Assembly: GCF_963674565.1 (NCBI RefSeq)
Contig: NZ_OY771430.1
Coordinates: forward strand, 620,001 to 684,000
Direction of reading: 5' to 3'
Source of the DNA: an uncultured Carboxylicivirga sp.
GTDB taxonomy: Bacteria > Bacteroidota > Bacteroidia > Bacteroidales > Marinilabiliaceae
DNA length: 64,000 nt
Of this stretch, positions 9,144-17,235 are shown in pieces; position 1 is the stretch's first letter; the number at the start of each line of letters is the position of its first letter. Made by a program: the position numbers and the translations under genes. Under the pieces are notes generated by a model, which made no database searches, was not told the origin of the DNA, and was given only the letters and a program-made list of their open reading frames with translations.

Positions 9144-9908
9144 ATGAAACTGAAGGTAGTAATTATAGAAGATGAAATGATGGCAGCAGCGAGGATGAGA
9201 GATCTGTTGCTTCAATATGATCCGGAAATAGAAATTATTGCAGAGCTGGATTCAGTGGAAGATGCTGTGAAGTGGTTTAGGAATGGTATAGCCCCTGATC
9301 TGGTATTGATGGATATTCAGCTGGCGGATGGTATCAGTTTTAATATTTTTGATGAGGTGAAGGTAGATTATCCGATTATTTTCACAACTGCATATCAGGA
9401 GTATGCCATCAGAGCTTTTAAAGTCAATAGTATCGATTATTTGTTGAAACCTGTTTCATATTCCGATCTGGAACAAGCGATGGAGTCCTTTAGAAAACAG
9501 TTAGGGTTTGGAAGTAATCAGCTTTCTCTTGAAGTGATTGAGAAGGTAAGGCAGATGTTGAAGAAAGATTATAAAAAGCGATTTACAGCAAGGGTTGGTG
9601 AACATATAAAATCGATTCCTACGGAGGATATTACCTTTTTTCATAGCGAAGGAAAAGGTACCTTTATCACTACCATTGAAAAGCGTCAGTACCTGATTGA
9701 TTATTCACTGGAGGCTTTAAACGAATTGATCGATCCGGATATGTTCTTCCGCATAAACCGCCAATATATTATCAAACATTCTGCCATTGAGGATATAATG
9801 GCTTATTCTCAAAGTCGTTTAAAGGTAAGGCTTAAGAACTGCGATGATGATAAAATTCTTATCAGCAGAGATAAAGTGAGTTCTTTTAAAGAATGGCTGG
9901 AGATTTGA
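9144..9908 (+). CDS. LytTR-family response regulator
   Basis: This 254-residue regulator has a receiver domain (about residues 1-120) with acidic residues Asp10-Glu11, phospho-acceptor Asp57 and the conserved Lys of YLLKPVSY. A LytTR DNA-binding domain follows (about 145-250, with FHSEGKGTFITT and FFRINRQYIIKHSAI). LytTR domains bind direct repeats in target promoters. It is the last gene of the receptor/kinase run and ends 3 bases before the convergent lipoprotein gene. Its targets are unknown; the receptor gene at the head of its own cluster is the simplest candidate. Confidence 0.93.
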   Translation: MKLKVVIIEDEMMAAARMRDLLLQYDPEIEIIAELDSVEDAVKWFRNGIAPDLVLMDIQLADGISFNIFDEVKVDYPIIFTTAYQEYAIRAFKVNSIDYLLKPVSYSDLEQAMESFRKQLGFGSNQLSLEVIEKVRQMLKKDYKKRFTARVGEHIKSIPTEDITFFHSEGKGTFITTIEKRQYLIDYSLEALNELIDPDMFFRINRQYIIKHSAIEDIMAYSQSRLKVRLKNCDDDKILISRDKVSSFKEWLEI

Positions 9909-9911
9909 CTC

Positions 9912-10469
9912 TTAAAGAAGGGTTTTTATCATTTCTTCATATTCGTTTCCGGCTATATTGTTTACAAATATATTAATTGATTCTTTCTGCTTATTTATTG
10001 TATACCAGGTAACATGAACGGTGTCTGTTTCTCTCTCCACATCAAAAGATAATCGGGCATATGGGTAATAACCTCGACTTAGGTTACTGGAAGTACGTTT
10101 TATTGAACCACTATTTTTGTAAATCTCAGTTAGTTGATCATATGCAATCTTTTTAATCTCTTTAAAAGTGGATTGATTAAGATTAAAATAAGGACTCTTT
10201 GTCATTAAAATATTGTTGTAAATATTGGATGAATCCTGCAGGAATAATGCAGTGTGTTCAATGTTATAAATTTTGTTTGATTGATTTAATACTATTGTTG
10301 AATCAACTTCTTTAGAGATGAAATAAGAGTAAAATTCTTCATGATGCATTGTGCCATAACCATCAGGAGTTATAAGCGAAATATCCAGAGTTGGAAACCT
10401 AGTGTATCGGTCATCATTTTTACAACTAAAGAGAAGAAAACAAAAAAATATAATTGTAAGCTTTTTCAT
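9912..10469 (-). CDS. Unrecognised lipoprotein linked to a two-component system
   Basis: A 185-residue lipoprotein with a short signal peptide and lipobox LLFSC (Cys16), followed by a polar mature part with no recognised domain. Alternating hydrophobic residues towards the C-terminus (YYPYARLSFDVERETDTVHV) suggest a small beta-sheet domain. It starts 5 bases after the stop of the OmpR-type regulator, in the same direction, so it is almost certainly co-transcribed with the regulator and kinase. It may be an envelope sensor, an inhibitor or a stress effector of that system; this is inference from position only. Confidence 0.72.
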   Translation of the reverse strand: MKKLTIIFFCFLLFSCKNDDRYTRFPTLDISLITPDGYGTMHHEEFYSYFISKEVDSTIVLNQSNKIYNIEHTALFLQDSSNIYNNILMTKSPYFNLNQSTFKEIKKIAYDQLTEIYKNSGSIKRTSSNLSRGYYPYARLSFDVERETDTVHVTWYTINKQKESINIFVNNIAGNEYEEMIKTLL

Positions 10470-10474
10470 ATGTT

Positions 10475-11167
10475 TTAATATACAAATCGATACCCGATGC
10501 CATGTATCGTAATTAATATTTCGGGATGATTGGGGTCGGTTTCTATTTTTTGACGCAGTTTTAGAATAAAATTATCAACGGTACGAGCAGTTGGTTGATA
10601 GTCATAACCCCAGATATTATCAAGGATACTGTCGCGACTAATGGTGGCGTTTTTATGTTCGAGCAGGTATTTGAGAATATCAAATTCTTTGGCTGTCAGC
10701 TTTACAGGTTCACCATCGCAATTGGCCATATAATTCTCAAAATTTACTTCCAGTTTACCTATTTTAATGGTGGGATCTGTTTCTTCTTTGGTATGATTGC
10801 CTGCCCGGCGCAGTACGGCTTTAATTCTGGCCATCAGCTCGCGCAAACTGAATGGTTTGGTCATGTAATCATCACCTCCTGATTCCAGTCCGATAACTTT
10901 ATCAATTTCTTCGCCTTTAGCAGTTAAGAAAATGATAGGTGTTTCAATTCCTTTATGACGAACCTGCTTACAAACATCAAAACCACTTATTTTTGGAATC
11001 ATTACATCCAGTAAAATAAGGTCATATTGGGTACTGGTAATTTTCTTAATCGCCATCTCACCGTCGTCAGCCACGTCAACAGTATATCCTTCAAATTCAA
11101 GATTGTCTTTTATGCCCTGTTGCATATCAGGTTCATCTTCAACTATTAATAAATGTTTGTTGGTCAT
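10475..11167 (-). CDS. OmpR-family response regulator
   Basis: A 230-residue regulator with an N-terminal receiver domain (phospho-acceptor Asp54 in LILLDVMIP, conserved Lys in YMTKPFSLREL) and a C-terminal winged-helix DNA-binding domain (about residues 130-228, KLTAKEFDILKYLLEH and GYDYQPTARTVDNFILKLR, ending IGYRFVY). It starts 2 bases after the stop of the kinase gene, so kinase and regulator are translationally coupled. The lipoprotein gene follows after 5 bases. Family assignment is firm; the regulon is unknown. Confidence 0.94.
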   Translation of the reverse strand: MTNKHLLIVEDEPDMQQGIKDNLEFEGYTVDVADDGEMAIKKITSTQYDLILLDVMIPKISGFDVCKQVRHKGIETPIIFLTAKGEEIDKVIGLESGGDDYMTKPFSLRELMARIKAVLRRAGNHTKEETDPTIKIGKLEVNFENYMANCDGEPVKLTAKEFDILKYLLEHKNATISRDSILDNIWGYDYQPTARTVDNFILKLRQKIETDPNHPEILITIHGIGYRFVY

Positions 11168-11169
11168 AG

Positions 11170-12723
11170 CTAAATATTTTTTGAAACGGGGAATTTAAGG
11201 GTAAATGTACTTCCTTTGTGTTCTTCACTAATCACTGATACCGAACCTTTATGGGCCTGCATAATATGCATCACTATGCTTAATCCCAAACCCGATCCTT
11301 TGGCATGATGAGCCAGAGCACCTTTGGTAACACGGTAAAACTTATCGAATATATGTTTCTGCTCTTTGGCAGGAATACCGATACCAAAATCACTAACAGT
11401 GATGATGACGAATTCGTCTTGTAATGAAGTTGTTAATTCTATTTGCTTAATCTCTTTGCTGTATTTTATAGCATTGTCCAGAAGGTTGGTGATTGCCTCT
11501 GTTATGGCTTCTGAGTCACCATCTATCAACGGGATATCGTCGTTAAGTTTTACCTGCGCTTCAAATCCTTTAGATTCCATGCGGTAGGCATAATTTTTCA
11601 TTACATCGCTAATCAAATCATTGATATCAACCAGTGAAAAAGTGAATTGCCGCTTACCATCTTCAATTCTCGAAAAGTTAAGAATGTTATTGACAATGGA
11701 AGAAAGCCGTTGTGTTTCTTTATGGATGATGCTGTAATACTTACTGCGTTTGGTTTCATCGTTAACCCGGTTCAGGTGAAGTGTTTCGGCATACATGCTG
11801 ATAAGTGCCAGTGGTGTTCGTATTTCATGCGAAACATTGGAAACAAAGTCAGATTTTATTTTTGCCAGTTTTATTTCACGTCGAATATTACGGTAGAAGA
11901 ACCAGGCGCCGATGATAAGCAAAACATCAATCAAAGCCAGGTACAGAATGTTATTGTAAGCTCTTTTGCGGGCTACATCGCTGATGGTTATTCCTTTGGG
12001 TTGAATGCCAATGCTGTAGTCGGGAAGCAGCCAGATCGAAATTTCATCGGTCACCGAAGCAGGAGTGGTGTTGAGTAAGGTGCTGAATATAAATTGTTCA
12101 GAACTGTTTTGTTTTACAGTCAGAATAAAGTTATCACCTGCAATACGTTGCATTCGTGGAGATAGTACATCTGAAATAAATTTACGGGCATCTATTACAA
12201 ATATTCCCAGTTTAAGCTCCTGATTCAGTTTGGTTACAAAGGTAATTAGTGAATAGTGCTGTACATCAAGGTCAATAGCCGATAGTTTTCGGTAGCCTTC
12301 GCCAAAGTAGGTAAACTGACGTTTAAGATTGGTTGTTTCACTTACCAAAGAGTCAACTATTTCCTTTCTAAGATTCTGGTCCTCCAATAGTAGATCGTTA
12401 TAGTTAAACTGATCATTGGTATAGGATAGCAGTAACAGGTTTTGACACTGTGGATTCTTCTGCAGGTATAGTTCAATATTGGATGTTGTATTTTCGTCAG
12501 ACCAAGTCATCTTTTCCAAATCGTTGATCCATGCATTTACATTATCATCAGCAAATTGGTTTGTAGAGAATAAAACAGCTTCCAACTGATTTTTGTAGAT
12601 ACCTTCAATCAGTTCTTCCTGATCATTCATTGAACTTAATTCCAGAACGGTAAAAAGTGATGTTGGAATGATTAAGAGGATCAGAACAAAAAAGAGAGGA
12701 CTTATTTTAACTGTTTTTTTCAT
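11170..12723 (-). CDS. Two-component sensor histidine kinase (HisKA/HATPase)
   Basis: This 517-residue kinase has a first transmembrane segment (about residues 10-28), an extracytoplasmic sensor region of about 230 residues with no recognised fold, and a second transmembrane segment (about 258-277). The catalytic core follows: H-box VSNVSHEIRTPLALI with His299, N-box ITNLLDNAIKYSKE, G1 box DFGIGIPAKEQ, F box FDKFYRV and G2 box GSGLGLSIVMHIM. It leads the operon kinase-regulator-lipoprotein. The NlpC/P60 gene lies 47 bases upstream on the same strand and could belong to the same transcript. The signal is unknown; an envelope cue is plausible given the lipoprotein and the peptidoglycan hydrolase neighbour. 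Confidence 0.93.
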   Translation of the reverse strand: MKKTVKISPLFFVLILLIIPTSLFTVLELSSMNDQEELIEGIYKNQLEAVLFSTNQFADDNVNAWINDLEKMTWSDENTTSNIELYLQKNPQCQNLLLLSYTNDQFNYNDLLLEDQNLRKEIVDSLVSETTNLKRQFTYFGEGYRKLSAIDLDVQHYSLITFVTKLNQELKLGIFVIDARKFISDVLSPRMQRIAGDNFILTVKQNSSEQFIFSTLLNTTPASVTDEISIWLLPDYSIGIQPKGITISDVARKRAYNNILYLALIDVLLIIGAWFFYRNIRREIKLAKIKSDFVSNVSHEIRTPLALISMYAETLHLNRVNDETKRSKYYSIIHKETQRLSSIVNNILNFSRIEDGKRQFTFSLVDINDLISDVMKNYAYRMESKGFEAQVKLNDDIPLIDGDSEAITEAITNLLDNAIKYSKEIKQIELTTSLQDEFVIITVSDFGIGIPAKEQKHIFDKFYRVTKGALAHHAKGSGLGLSIVMHIMQAHKGSVSVISEEHKGSTFTLKFPVSKNI

Positions 12724-12770
12724 ACAAAGGTTAAGACGAAAACCAAAGTATTAAATATTTATGGATTTGC

Positions 12771-13601
12771 CTAATAGCGTCCCCCTCCAATAAAGTATTT
12801 TTTGTAATAAAGTTCAGATAAGTTGTTGATTACCACGCCTCGGCTAGTTGATGCATGAATAAAATTACCATCTCCTAAATATATGCCAACGTGACTAACA
12901 ACTGTTTTATTGATTTTAAAAAATACGAGATCTCCGGGTTTAATTTTGGCTTTTGCTATTTTATTCGATTGGCTGTATTGATCTTTTGAGGAGCGTGGCA
13001 GTGAAATATTGAAAACCGATTTGTAAATCTGGGTAGTCAGGCCGGAACAATCGATGCCTGATTTGTTAGTTCCTCCATATCGATAGGGAGTTCCAACCCA
13101 ATTCTTAACTTCTTTATTTAAATTATTTGAATTGATGGAAGGTTTTGATTCTGCTTTGATGATTGGCTTCGATATCGTTTTTTCAGTAATTAAAGTCTCA
13201 CCGGAGAGGTGAGCTATTCGGTTGTTAATTCTGCTGATATTCGATTGAATCTTATCTTTTTCAGATCTGACTGCTGCTAATTCTATTCTTTTAGCAGTAA
13301 GTTTATCCAGAATCTTTTGTTCCTTCCGACGGATGGTAGTGGTATTTCTTCTCTTTTTACGTTTGCCGGCTTCGGCCCAGGCTTTCTTTTTAAGTATTTC
13401 TTCTTCCTCGGCCAGTTTTTGCTCAGTTACCTTAATATGGCCCAATTCTTTATCAAGATTTTTGATTTCTTTCTGAAGCTGGCGTATTTCCTTTTTTGGC
13501 TTGGAATCCTCATTCTCAGATCTGAAATCAGGCGGACATGCTGCGTGCAGCTGCAAAGTCAACAGTAAAAGAAATAGGGAAGAAAGAAGTTTATTAATCA
13601 T
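12771..13601 (-). CDS. NlpC/P60 endopeptidase with N-terminal coiled coil
   Basis: A 276-residue exported cell-wall hydrolase. A signal peptide (about residues 1-20, ending LQLHA) precedes a long charged coiled coil (about 33-135). The C-terminal NlpC/P60 domain (160-276) shows the full catalytic set: Cys185 in the IDCSGL motif, His237 in SHVGIYLG and His249 in FIHAS. Such enzymes cut gamma-D-Glu to diamino acid bonds in stem peptides. The coiled coil resembles those that regulate or localise cell-separation amidases and endopeptidases. The gene lies 47 bases upstream of the kinase operon on the same strand. Function is clear at family level; physiological role is inferred. Confidence 0.9.
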   Translation of the reverse strand: MINKLLSSLFLLLLTLQLHAACPPDFRSENEDSKPKKEIRQLQKEIKNLDKELGHIKVTEQKLAEEEEILKKKAWAEAGKRKKRRNTTTIRRKEQKILDKLTAKRIELAAVRSEKDKIQSNISRINNRIAHLSGETLITEKTISKPIIKAESKPSINSNNLNKEVKNWVGTPYRYGGTNKSGIDCSGLTTQIYKSVFNISLPRSSKDQYSQSNKIAKAKIKPGDLVFFKINKTVVSHVGIYLGDGNFIHASTSRGVVINNLSELYYKKYFIGGGRY

Positions 13602-13683
13602 TCATTAAAGCATTTTACTGAAAAAGCAAGCAATCTTTTTAACTATCAAGAATAATAAACGGGCAGGTTTCAGATTCAGTATC

Positions 13684-14031
13684 TCAACCTCCTGCCTTTT
13701 TTACCTTATAGCCTTCGTTCTTAAGCAGGTCAACAACTTTATCGCGGAAATCACCCTGAATAAGAATTTCTCCATCTTTAGTTGAGCCTCCAACGCCGCA
13801 TTTGCTTTTTAGCATCTTTCCCAAGTCTTTTAAATCATCATCATTACCAACAAAACCGGTAACCAGGGTCACTTTTTTACCACCCCGTTGCTTTTTATCC
13901 AGCATCACACGCAAATCCTGTTGCGAAGGAGCAAGGGTCTCCTGCTCTTCATCTTCGTTATATTGGTAATCAAAATCCTGATTGGTTGAGAAAACAACTC
14001 CATCCAGGTTTTTCCATTTTTTCTTTGCCAT
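13684..14031 (-). CDS. Translation initiation factor SUI1/eIF1 family (YciH-like)
   Basis: This 115-residue protein carries the SUI1 domain in its C-terminal two thirds: KKQRGGKKVTLVTGF, then LGKMLKSKCGVGGSTKDGE and the closing IQGDFRDKVVDLL. These are the hallmarks of eIF1 and bacterial YciH. The N-terminal 45 residues are acidic and variable, as usual. YciH proteins are thought to affect start-codon fidelity or stress translation. It is separated from the NlpC gene by 82 bases and appears to be its own unit. An inverted repeat GGCAGG/CCTGCC (13662-13696) overlaps its stop codon and could help termination. Confidence 0.92.
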   Translation of the reverse strand: MAKKKWKNLDGVVFSTNQDFDYQYNEDEEQETLAPSQQDLRVMLDKKQRGGKKVTLVTGFVGNDDDLKDLGKMLKSKCGVGGSTKDGEILIQGDFRDKVVDLLKNEGYKVKKAGG

Positions 14032-14170
14032 TCTTTTTTTTGTGATAAAAATACAATTAATCGCTAAAATTCCTCATTCTATTAAATTGCTTTCACCATT
14101 GTGTGATCAGATATTGAAAGAATCAGATGTAATTCACCCGAATACTAAAGATAAATAAGTAAATGATTTT

Positions 14171-14337
14171 AACCACGAATTACACAAATTTCACAAATTC
14201 AATATTAATTGTGTGTTTATAAGATAACACTGTTGGAGAAACCTAAAAGGCTGACTATAGGGATTGGTAGAATGGTACAATTCATCTTAAGCAGAAAGTT
14301 GTTAATGAGAGGCCTCAGCTGGTGAACAAAAAAACAA
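14171..14337. repeat. 167-bp direct repeat, copy 1
   Basis: This block, from AACCACGAATTACACAAATT to the A-rich end at 14337, matches 14585-14751 with about 13 substitutions and no gap (about 92 percent by eye). It ends with GAGGCCTC followed by AGCTGG and an A-run. No open frame is shared intact between the copies. Confidence 0.9.
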
Positions 14338-14347
14338 GGTTGAATTG

Positions 14348-14362
14348 ACGATTAAAAATCGT
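14348..14362. repeat. Short palindrome in the repeat spacer
   Basis: ACGATT and AATCGT (6-bp arms, 3-base loop) are followed by TTTTTG. It could act as a weak terminator. It sits just after repeat copy 1. Confidence 0.4.
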
Positions 14363-14458
14363 TTTTGTTTGAGTTGAGCAAAGCCAACGAGTTTAAACGA
14401 TTTCAGTCAATCAGCCGTAGTTTTTTTAGTGAGGCAGATGTAGCCTTGACTTTTTTTG

Positions 14459-14490
14459 CTTCGTTTTTTGTGTCAAGACAAAAAATGAAG
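14459..14490. repeat. Hairpin in the spacer between the direct repeats
   Basis: CTTCGTTTTTTG (14459-14470) can pair with CAAAAAATGAAG (14479-14490) over 12 bp with one G-U pair and an 8-base loop. It lies in the middle of the spacer between the two 167-bp copies, next to GGGCGAAGCGCC (14500-14511), which is itself a near-palindrome. Confidence 0.6.
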
Positions 14491-14584
14491 TCGGGTTTGG
14501 GCGAAGCGCCAACTTTAAATTTAATTAGGATGGAATTCAACCAATTCCTTATGAACTTAATCGATAAATCAGCAAATATTTCAT

Positions 14585-14751
14585 AACCACAAATTACACA
14601 AATTTCACAAATTCAATAATAATGGTTTGTTTACAAGATGACACTGTTGGAGAAGCCTGAAAGGCTGACTATAGGGATTGGTAGGGTGGTAAAATTCATC
14701 GTAAGCAGAAAGTTGTTAATGAGAGGCCTCAGCTGGTGGACAAAAAAACAA
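14585..14751. repeat. 167-bp direct repeat, copy 2
   Basis: Second copy of the block at 14171-14337, the same length and in the same orientation. In this copy a 38-codon frame (14638-14754) is open from an ATG, but in copy 1 the ATG is ATA and a TGA replaces a Trp codon, so coding is unlikely. Confidence 0.9.
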
Positions 14752-14824
14752 TAAATTCTTGCTGGACAGTTCTGACTATTCGTAGATTATTTATTTAACT
14801 TAGTAAAACACTAATCTTATCAAT

Positions 14825-16153
14825 ATGAGACTGCTTTTCTCCTTGTTCTTAGTTCTTTTATTATTTCCGGTAATCGGACAGGTATCTAATGATTTTTCAA
14901 AGCTTGATGATTATTTTGATTTACTTGAAAATAACAACAAGTTTATGGGTGGAGTTGCCATTTACGAAGGTGATGATCTTTTATACGAACGTTACTGCGG
15001 ATACGCAGATATAGATAAAAGTCAGAAGATTGATTCATTGACAATGTTTAGAATTGGATCAATTTCTAAAATGTTTACATCGGTTTTACTTTTTCGTGAA
15101 ATCGAAAAAGGGAAGCTAAGCCTGGATACACATCTCGACCAATTTTTTCCGGAAATAAAAAATGCTGAAAAAATAACAATAGGTCAGCTGTTGAGTCATC
15201 GAAGTGGAATTCATAATTTCACCAATGATTTGGATTATCTGGGGTATATGACTTATGAGAAATCAAGAGAGGATTTATTGCAGATTATTCAATCAAAAGG
15301 ATCCGATTTTGAACCCGGGGAGAAGATGCAATACAGTAACAGTAACTTTGTGCTTCTCACATTTATACTTGAGGATCTTTCGGGTGAATCATATAACACC
15401 TTAGTAGATAATCTGTGTGTTGAACTGGGTTTAAAACATACAAAGGTTGGAGGTAAAATCAATACTTCTGACAATGAAGCCCAATCCTATAAATTCGTTG
15501 AAAAGTGGCAACCCGAGAGTGAAACCGATATGAGTATCCCATTGGGAGCGGGTGCAATTATTTCAACTCCTAGAGATCTGAACTTGTTTATTCAAAAACT
15601 ATTCAATGGTAAGGTTCTCTCTGAGGAAAGTTTTAAGGCTATGACTACCATAAAAGATGGAGTAGGGTATGGCATTTTTTCATTCCCTTTTCACGATAAA
15701 ACATTACTTGGACATAATGGTGGAATTGATGGATTCAGAAGTAATTTGTCAATTAATAAAAACATTAGTCAGGCAGTAACCGGTAATGGGTTTAATTATA
15801 ATCTGAATGATATTTTAATTGCCTGTTTAAGCGAAATGTTTGACCGAGATTATGAGTTGCCTGATTTTAGTGCTAAAAAAGTGGAATTGGAAGAAGGCGT
15901 ATTAAAAAGTCTGGAAGGAACCTATTCATCATCACAAATGCCTTTGAAAATATGGATTGCATTTAGCGATGGTAAATTAACAGCACAGGCAACCGGGCAA
16001 TCACCTTTCCCTTTAACAGCTTATGAAAGCGGAGTCTTTAAGTTTGATCCGGCAGGTATTCAAATTACTTTCCCTTTGGAGAAAGATCAGATTGTATCCG
16101 GAAAATTTCAACTCAAACAAAATGGAATGACATTCGAGTATCAGAGGGAGTAA
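14825..16153 (+). CDS. Exported serine hydrolase, class C beta-lactamase/PBP fold
   Basis: This 442-residue protein has a signal peptide (about residues 1-18) and a beta-lactamase-family catalytic domain: nucleophile Ser79 in the S-x-x-K motif (SISK, 79-82), the second motif Tyr170-Ser171-Asn172, and a third motif H297-N-G-G300. A C-terminal extension of about 100 residues (340-442) is lipocalin-like in composition and typical of this subgroup. These enzymes act as D-Ala-D-Ala peptidases, esterases or peptidases on diverse substrates, so beta-lactam resistance should not be assumed. It follows the repeat region and precedes the HAD gene by 21 bases. Confidence 0.88.
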   Translation: MRLLFSLFLVLLLFPVIGQVSNDFSKLDDYFDLLENNNKFMGGVAIYEGDDLLYERYCGYADIDKSQKIDSLTMFRIGSISKMFTSVLLFREIEKGKLSLDTHLDQFFPEIKNAEKITIGQLLSHRSGIHNFTNDLDYLGYMTYEKSREDLLQIIQSKGSDFEPGEKMQYSNSNFVLLTFILEDLSGESYNTLVDNLCVELGLKHTKVGGKINTSDNEAQSYKFVEKWQPESETDMSIPLGAGAIISTPRDLNLFIQKLFNGKVLSEESFKAMTTIKDGVGYGIFSFPFHDKTLLGHNGGIDGFRSNLSINKNISQAVTGNGFNYNLNDILIACLSEMFDRDYELPDFSAKKVELEEGVLKSLEGTYSSSQMPLKIWIAFSDGKLTAQATGQSPFPLTAYESGVFKFDPAGIQITFPLEKDQIVSGKFQLKQNGMTFEYQRE

Positions 16154-16174
16154 TTCTTTCGTACTTTTGTGAGC

Positions 16175-16873
16175 ATGGAGTTAAGTACAATTAAAGTAAT
16201 TGGTTTTGATGCAGATGATACACTGTGGGAGAATGAAACATTTTTCAGAGAGGCTGAGCATCAATTCGCCATGATTCTAGCAGATTACATGTCGGAAGAG
16301 GAGATAATGCATGAGTTATACCAGGTTGAACTGGCAAACATGCCTTTGTATGGCTATGGAATTAAGGCTTTTATTCTTTCTTTGATCGAAACTGGATGTT
16401 TAATAACCAACAATCAGATAACTGCTGATCAAACCAATCAAATTATAGCCATTGGTAAGAATATGATGAATAAGCCGGTAAAATTACTGGATGGTATTGA
16501 GAAGGTACTTGAAACATTGTCTCAAAAATACCGGTTGATTGTTGCCACTAAAGGTGATTTGCTGGATCAGGAACGAAAATTGTCAAAATCAGGCTTGATA
16601 AAGTATTTTCATCATATTGAAATAATGAGTGATAAGCATCATGAAGCCTATTGGAAATTAATCAGGCACCTGGATTGTGAACCTTCTGAATTTTTAATGG
16701 TTGGGAATTCTGTGAAATCAGATGTACTGCCCGTTGAAGAAATTGGCGGATATGGAATTCATGTTCCTTTTCATACAACCTGGCAACATGAGGTGGTTGA
16801 GAATCATGTTAAATCAGATCGTGTAATTGAGGTTGAGAGTGTTAAGGATGTATTGAAGATATTTAATTATTAA
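16175..16873 (+). CDS. HAD-superfamily hydrolase (phosphatase)
   Basis: A 232-residue haloacid-dehalogenase-like phosphatase. Motif I is FDADDTLW with nucleophile Asp12 and acid/base Asp14. Motif II is the Thr of VATKGD, and motif IV is VGNSVKSDVLPVEEIG. An alpha-helical cap lies between motifs I and II (about residues 20-105). The ATG at 16175 is preferred over a GTG two codons upstream. A box TACTTTTG (16162-16169) sits just before the start, but no -33 box is found at a suitable distance. The SemiSWEET gene starts 2 bases downstream. The substrate cannot be told. Confidence 0.88.
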   Translation: MELSTIKVIGFDADDTLWENETFFREAEHQFAMILADYMSEEEIMHELYQVELANMPLYGYGIKAFILSLIETGCLITNNQITADQTNQIIAIGKNMMNKPVKLLDGIEKVLETLSQKYRLIVATKGDLLDQERKLSKSGLIKYFHHIEIMSDKHHEAYWKLIRHLDCEPSEFLMVGNSVKSDVLPVEEIGGYGIHVPFHTTWQHEVVENHVKSDRVIEVESVKDVLKIFNY

Positions 16874-16875
16874 GT

Positions 16876-17142
16876 ATGATAGTAACCTTGATGGGGTCTG
16901 TTGCTGCAGTGCTCACTACATCTGCCATGTTTCCGCAAGCAATACGTATTATAAAAACCCGTGATGTGCATAGTATATCGTTGCTGATGTATCTGGCAAA
17001 TACAATTGGAATAGTGTTTTGGCTTATTTATGGATTATTGTTGAATGAGATGCCAATCATTATAGCTAATTCCATAGCTATCATCCCAGCTGCATTAATT
17101 CTGATACTGAAAATTGTTCTGGGAAAGAATGGGAAGAATTAA
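16876..17142 (+). CDS. SemiSWEET family sugar transporter (PQ-loop/MtN3)
   Basis: An 88-residue membrane protein with three transmembrane helices and the PQ motif in the first (TTSAMFPQAIRIIKTRD), followed by VHSISLLMYLANTIGIVFWLIY. This is the half-transporter form of plant SWEET proteins, which works as a dimer to pass small sugars across the membrane. It begins 2 bases after the HAD gene, which suggests co-expression, perhaps a sugar-phosphate phosphatase with a sugar pore. That functional link is inference. Confidence 0.9.
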   Translation: MIVTLMGSVAAVLTTSAMFPQAIRIIKTRDVHSISLLMYLANTIGIVFWLIYGLLLNEMPIIIANSIAIIPAALILILKIVLGKNGKN

Positions 17143-17153
17143 AGGCAAAAAAT

Positions 17154-17212
17154 AACCATCTCACGATTGCTGTCTGACGTTTCTCAATTCAAGAACAACC
17201 GGTGAGATGGTT
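17154..17212. terminator. Convergent terminator-like inverted repeat
   Basis: AACCATCTCAC (17154-17164) and GTGAGATGGTT (17202-17212) form a perfect 11-bp stem with a 37-base loop, located between the converging SemiSWEET and rubrerythrin genes. Confidence 0.55.
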
Positions 17213-17235
17213 TGTACAATTACTTATATTGCGGT

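Larger units (their letters stand above)
14032..14824. other. 793-base gene-free region built from repeats
   Basis: No convincing gene lies here. The stretch contains two copies of a 167-bp direct repeat and, between them, a 247-base spacer with a hairpin and a short palindrome. Short open frames in it (14365-14586 and 14638-14754) are not conserved between the two repeat copies and are taken as non-coding. Confidence 0.75.

Noticed and set aside
11647..12078. 143-codon frame opposite the sensor kinase
   Set aside because: Antisense to conserved kinase motifs, no homology signal.
14365..14586. 73-codon open frame between the direct repeats
   Set aside because: It covers the hairpin-bearing spacer, has a low-complexity composition and no domain, and lacks a plausible start context.
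14638..14754. 38-codon frame inside repeat copy 2
   Set aside because: In copy 1 the start is ATA and a Trp codon is TGA, and most differences change amino acids, so it does not look selected for coding.
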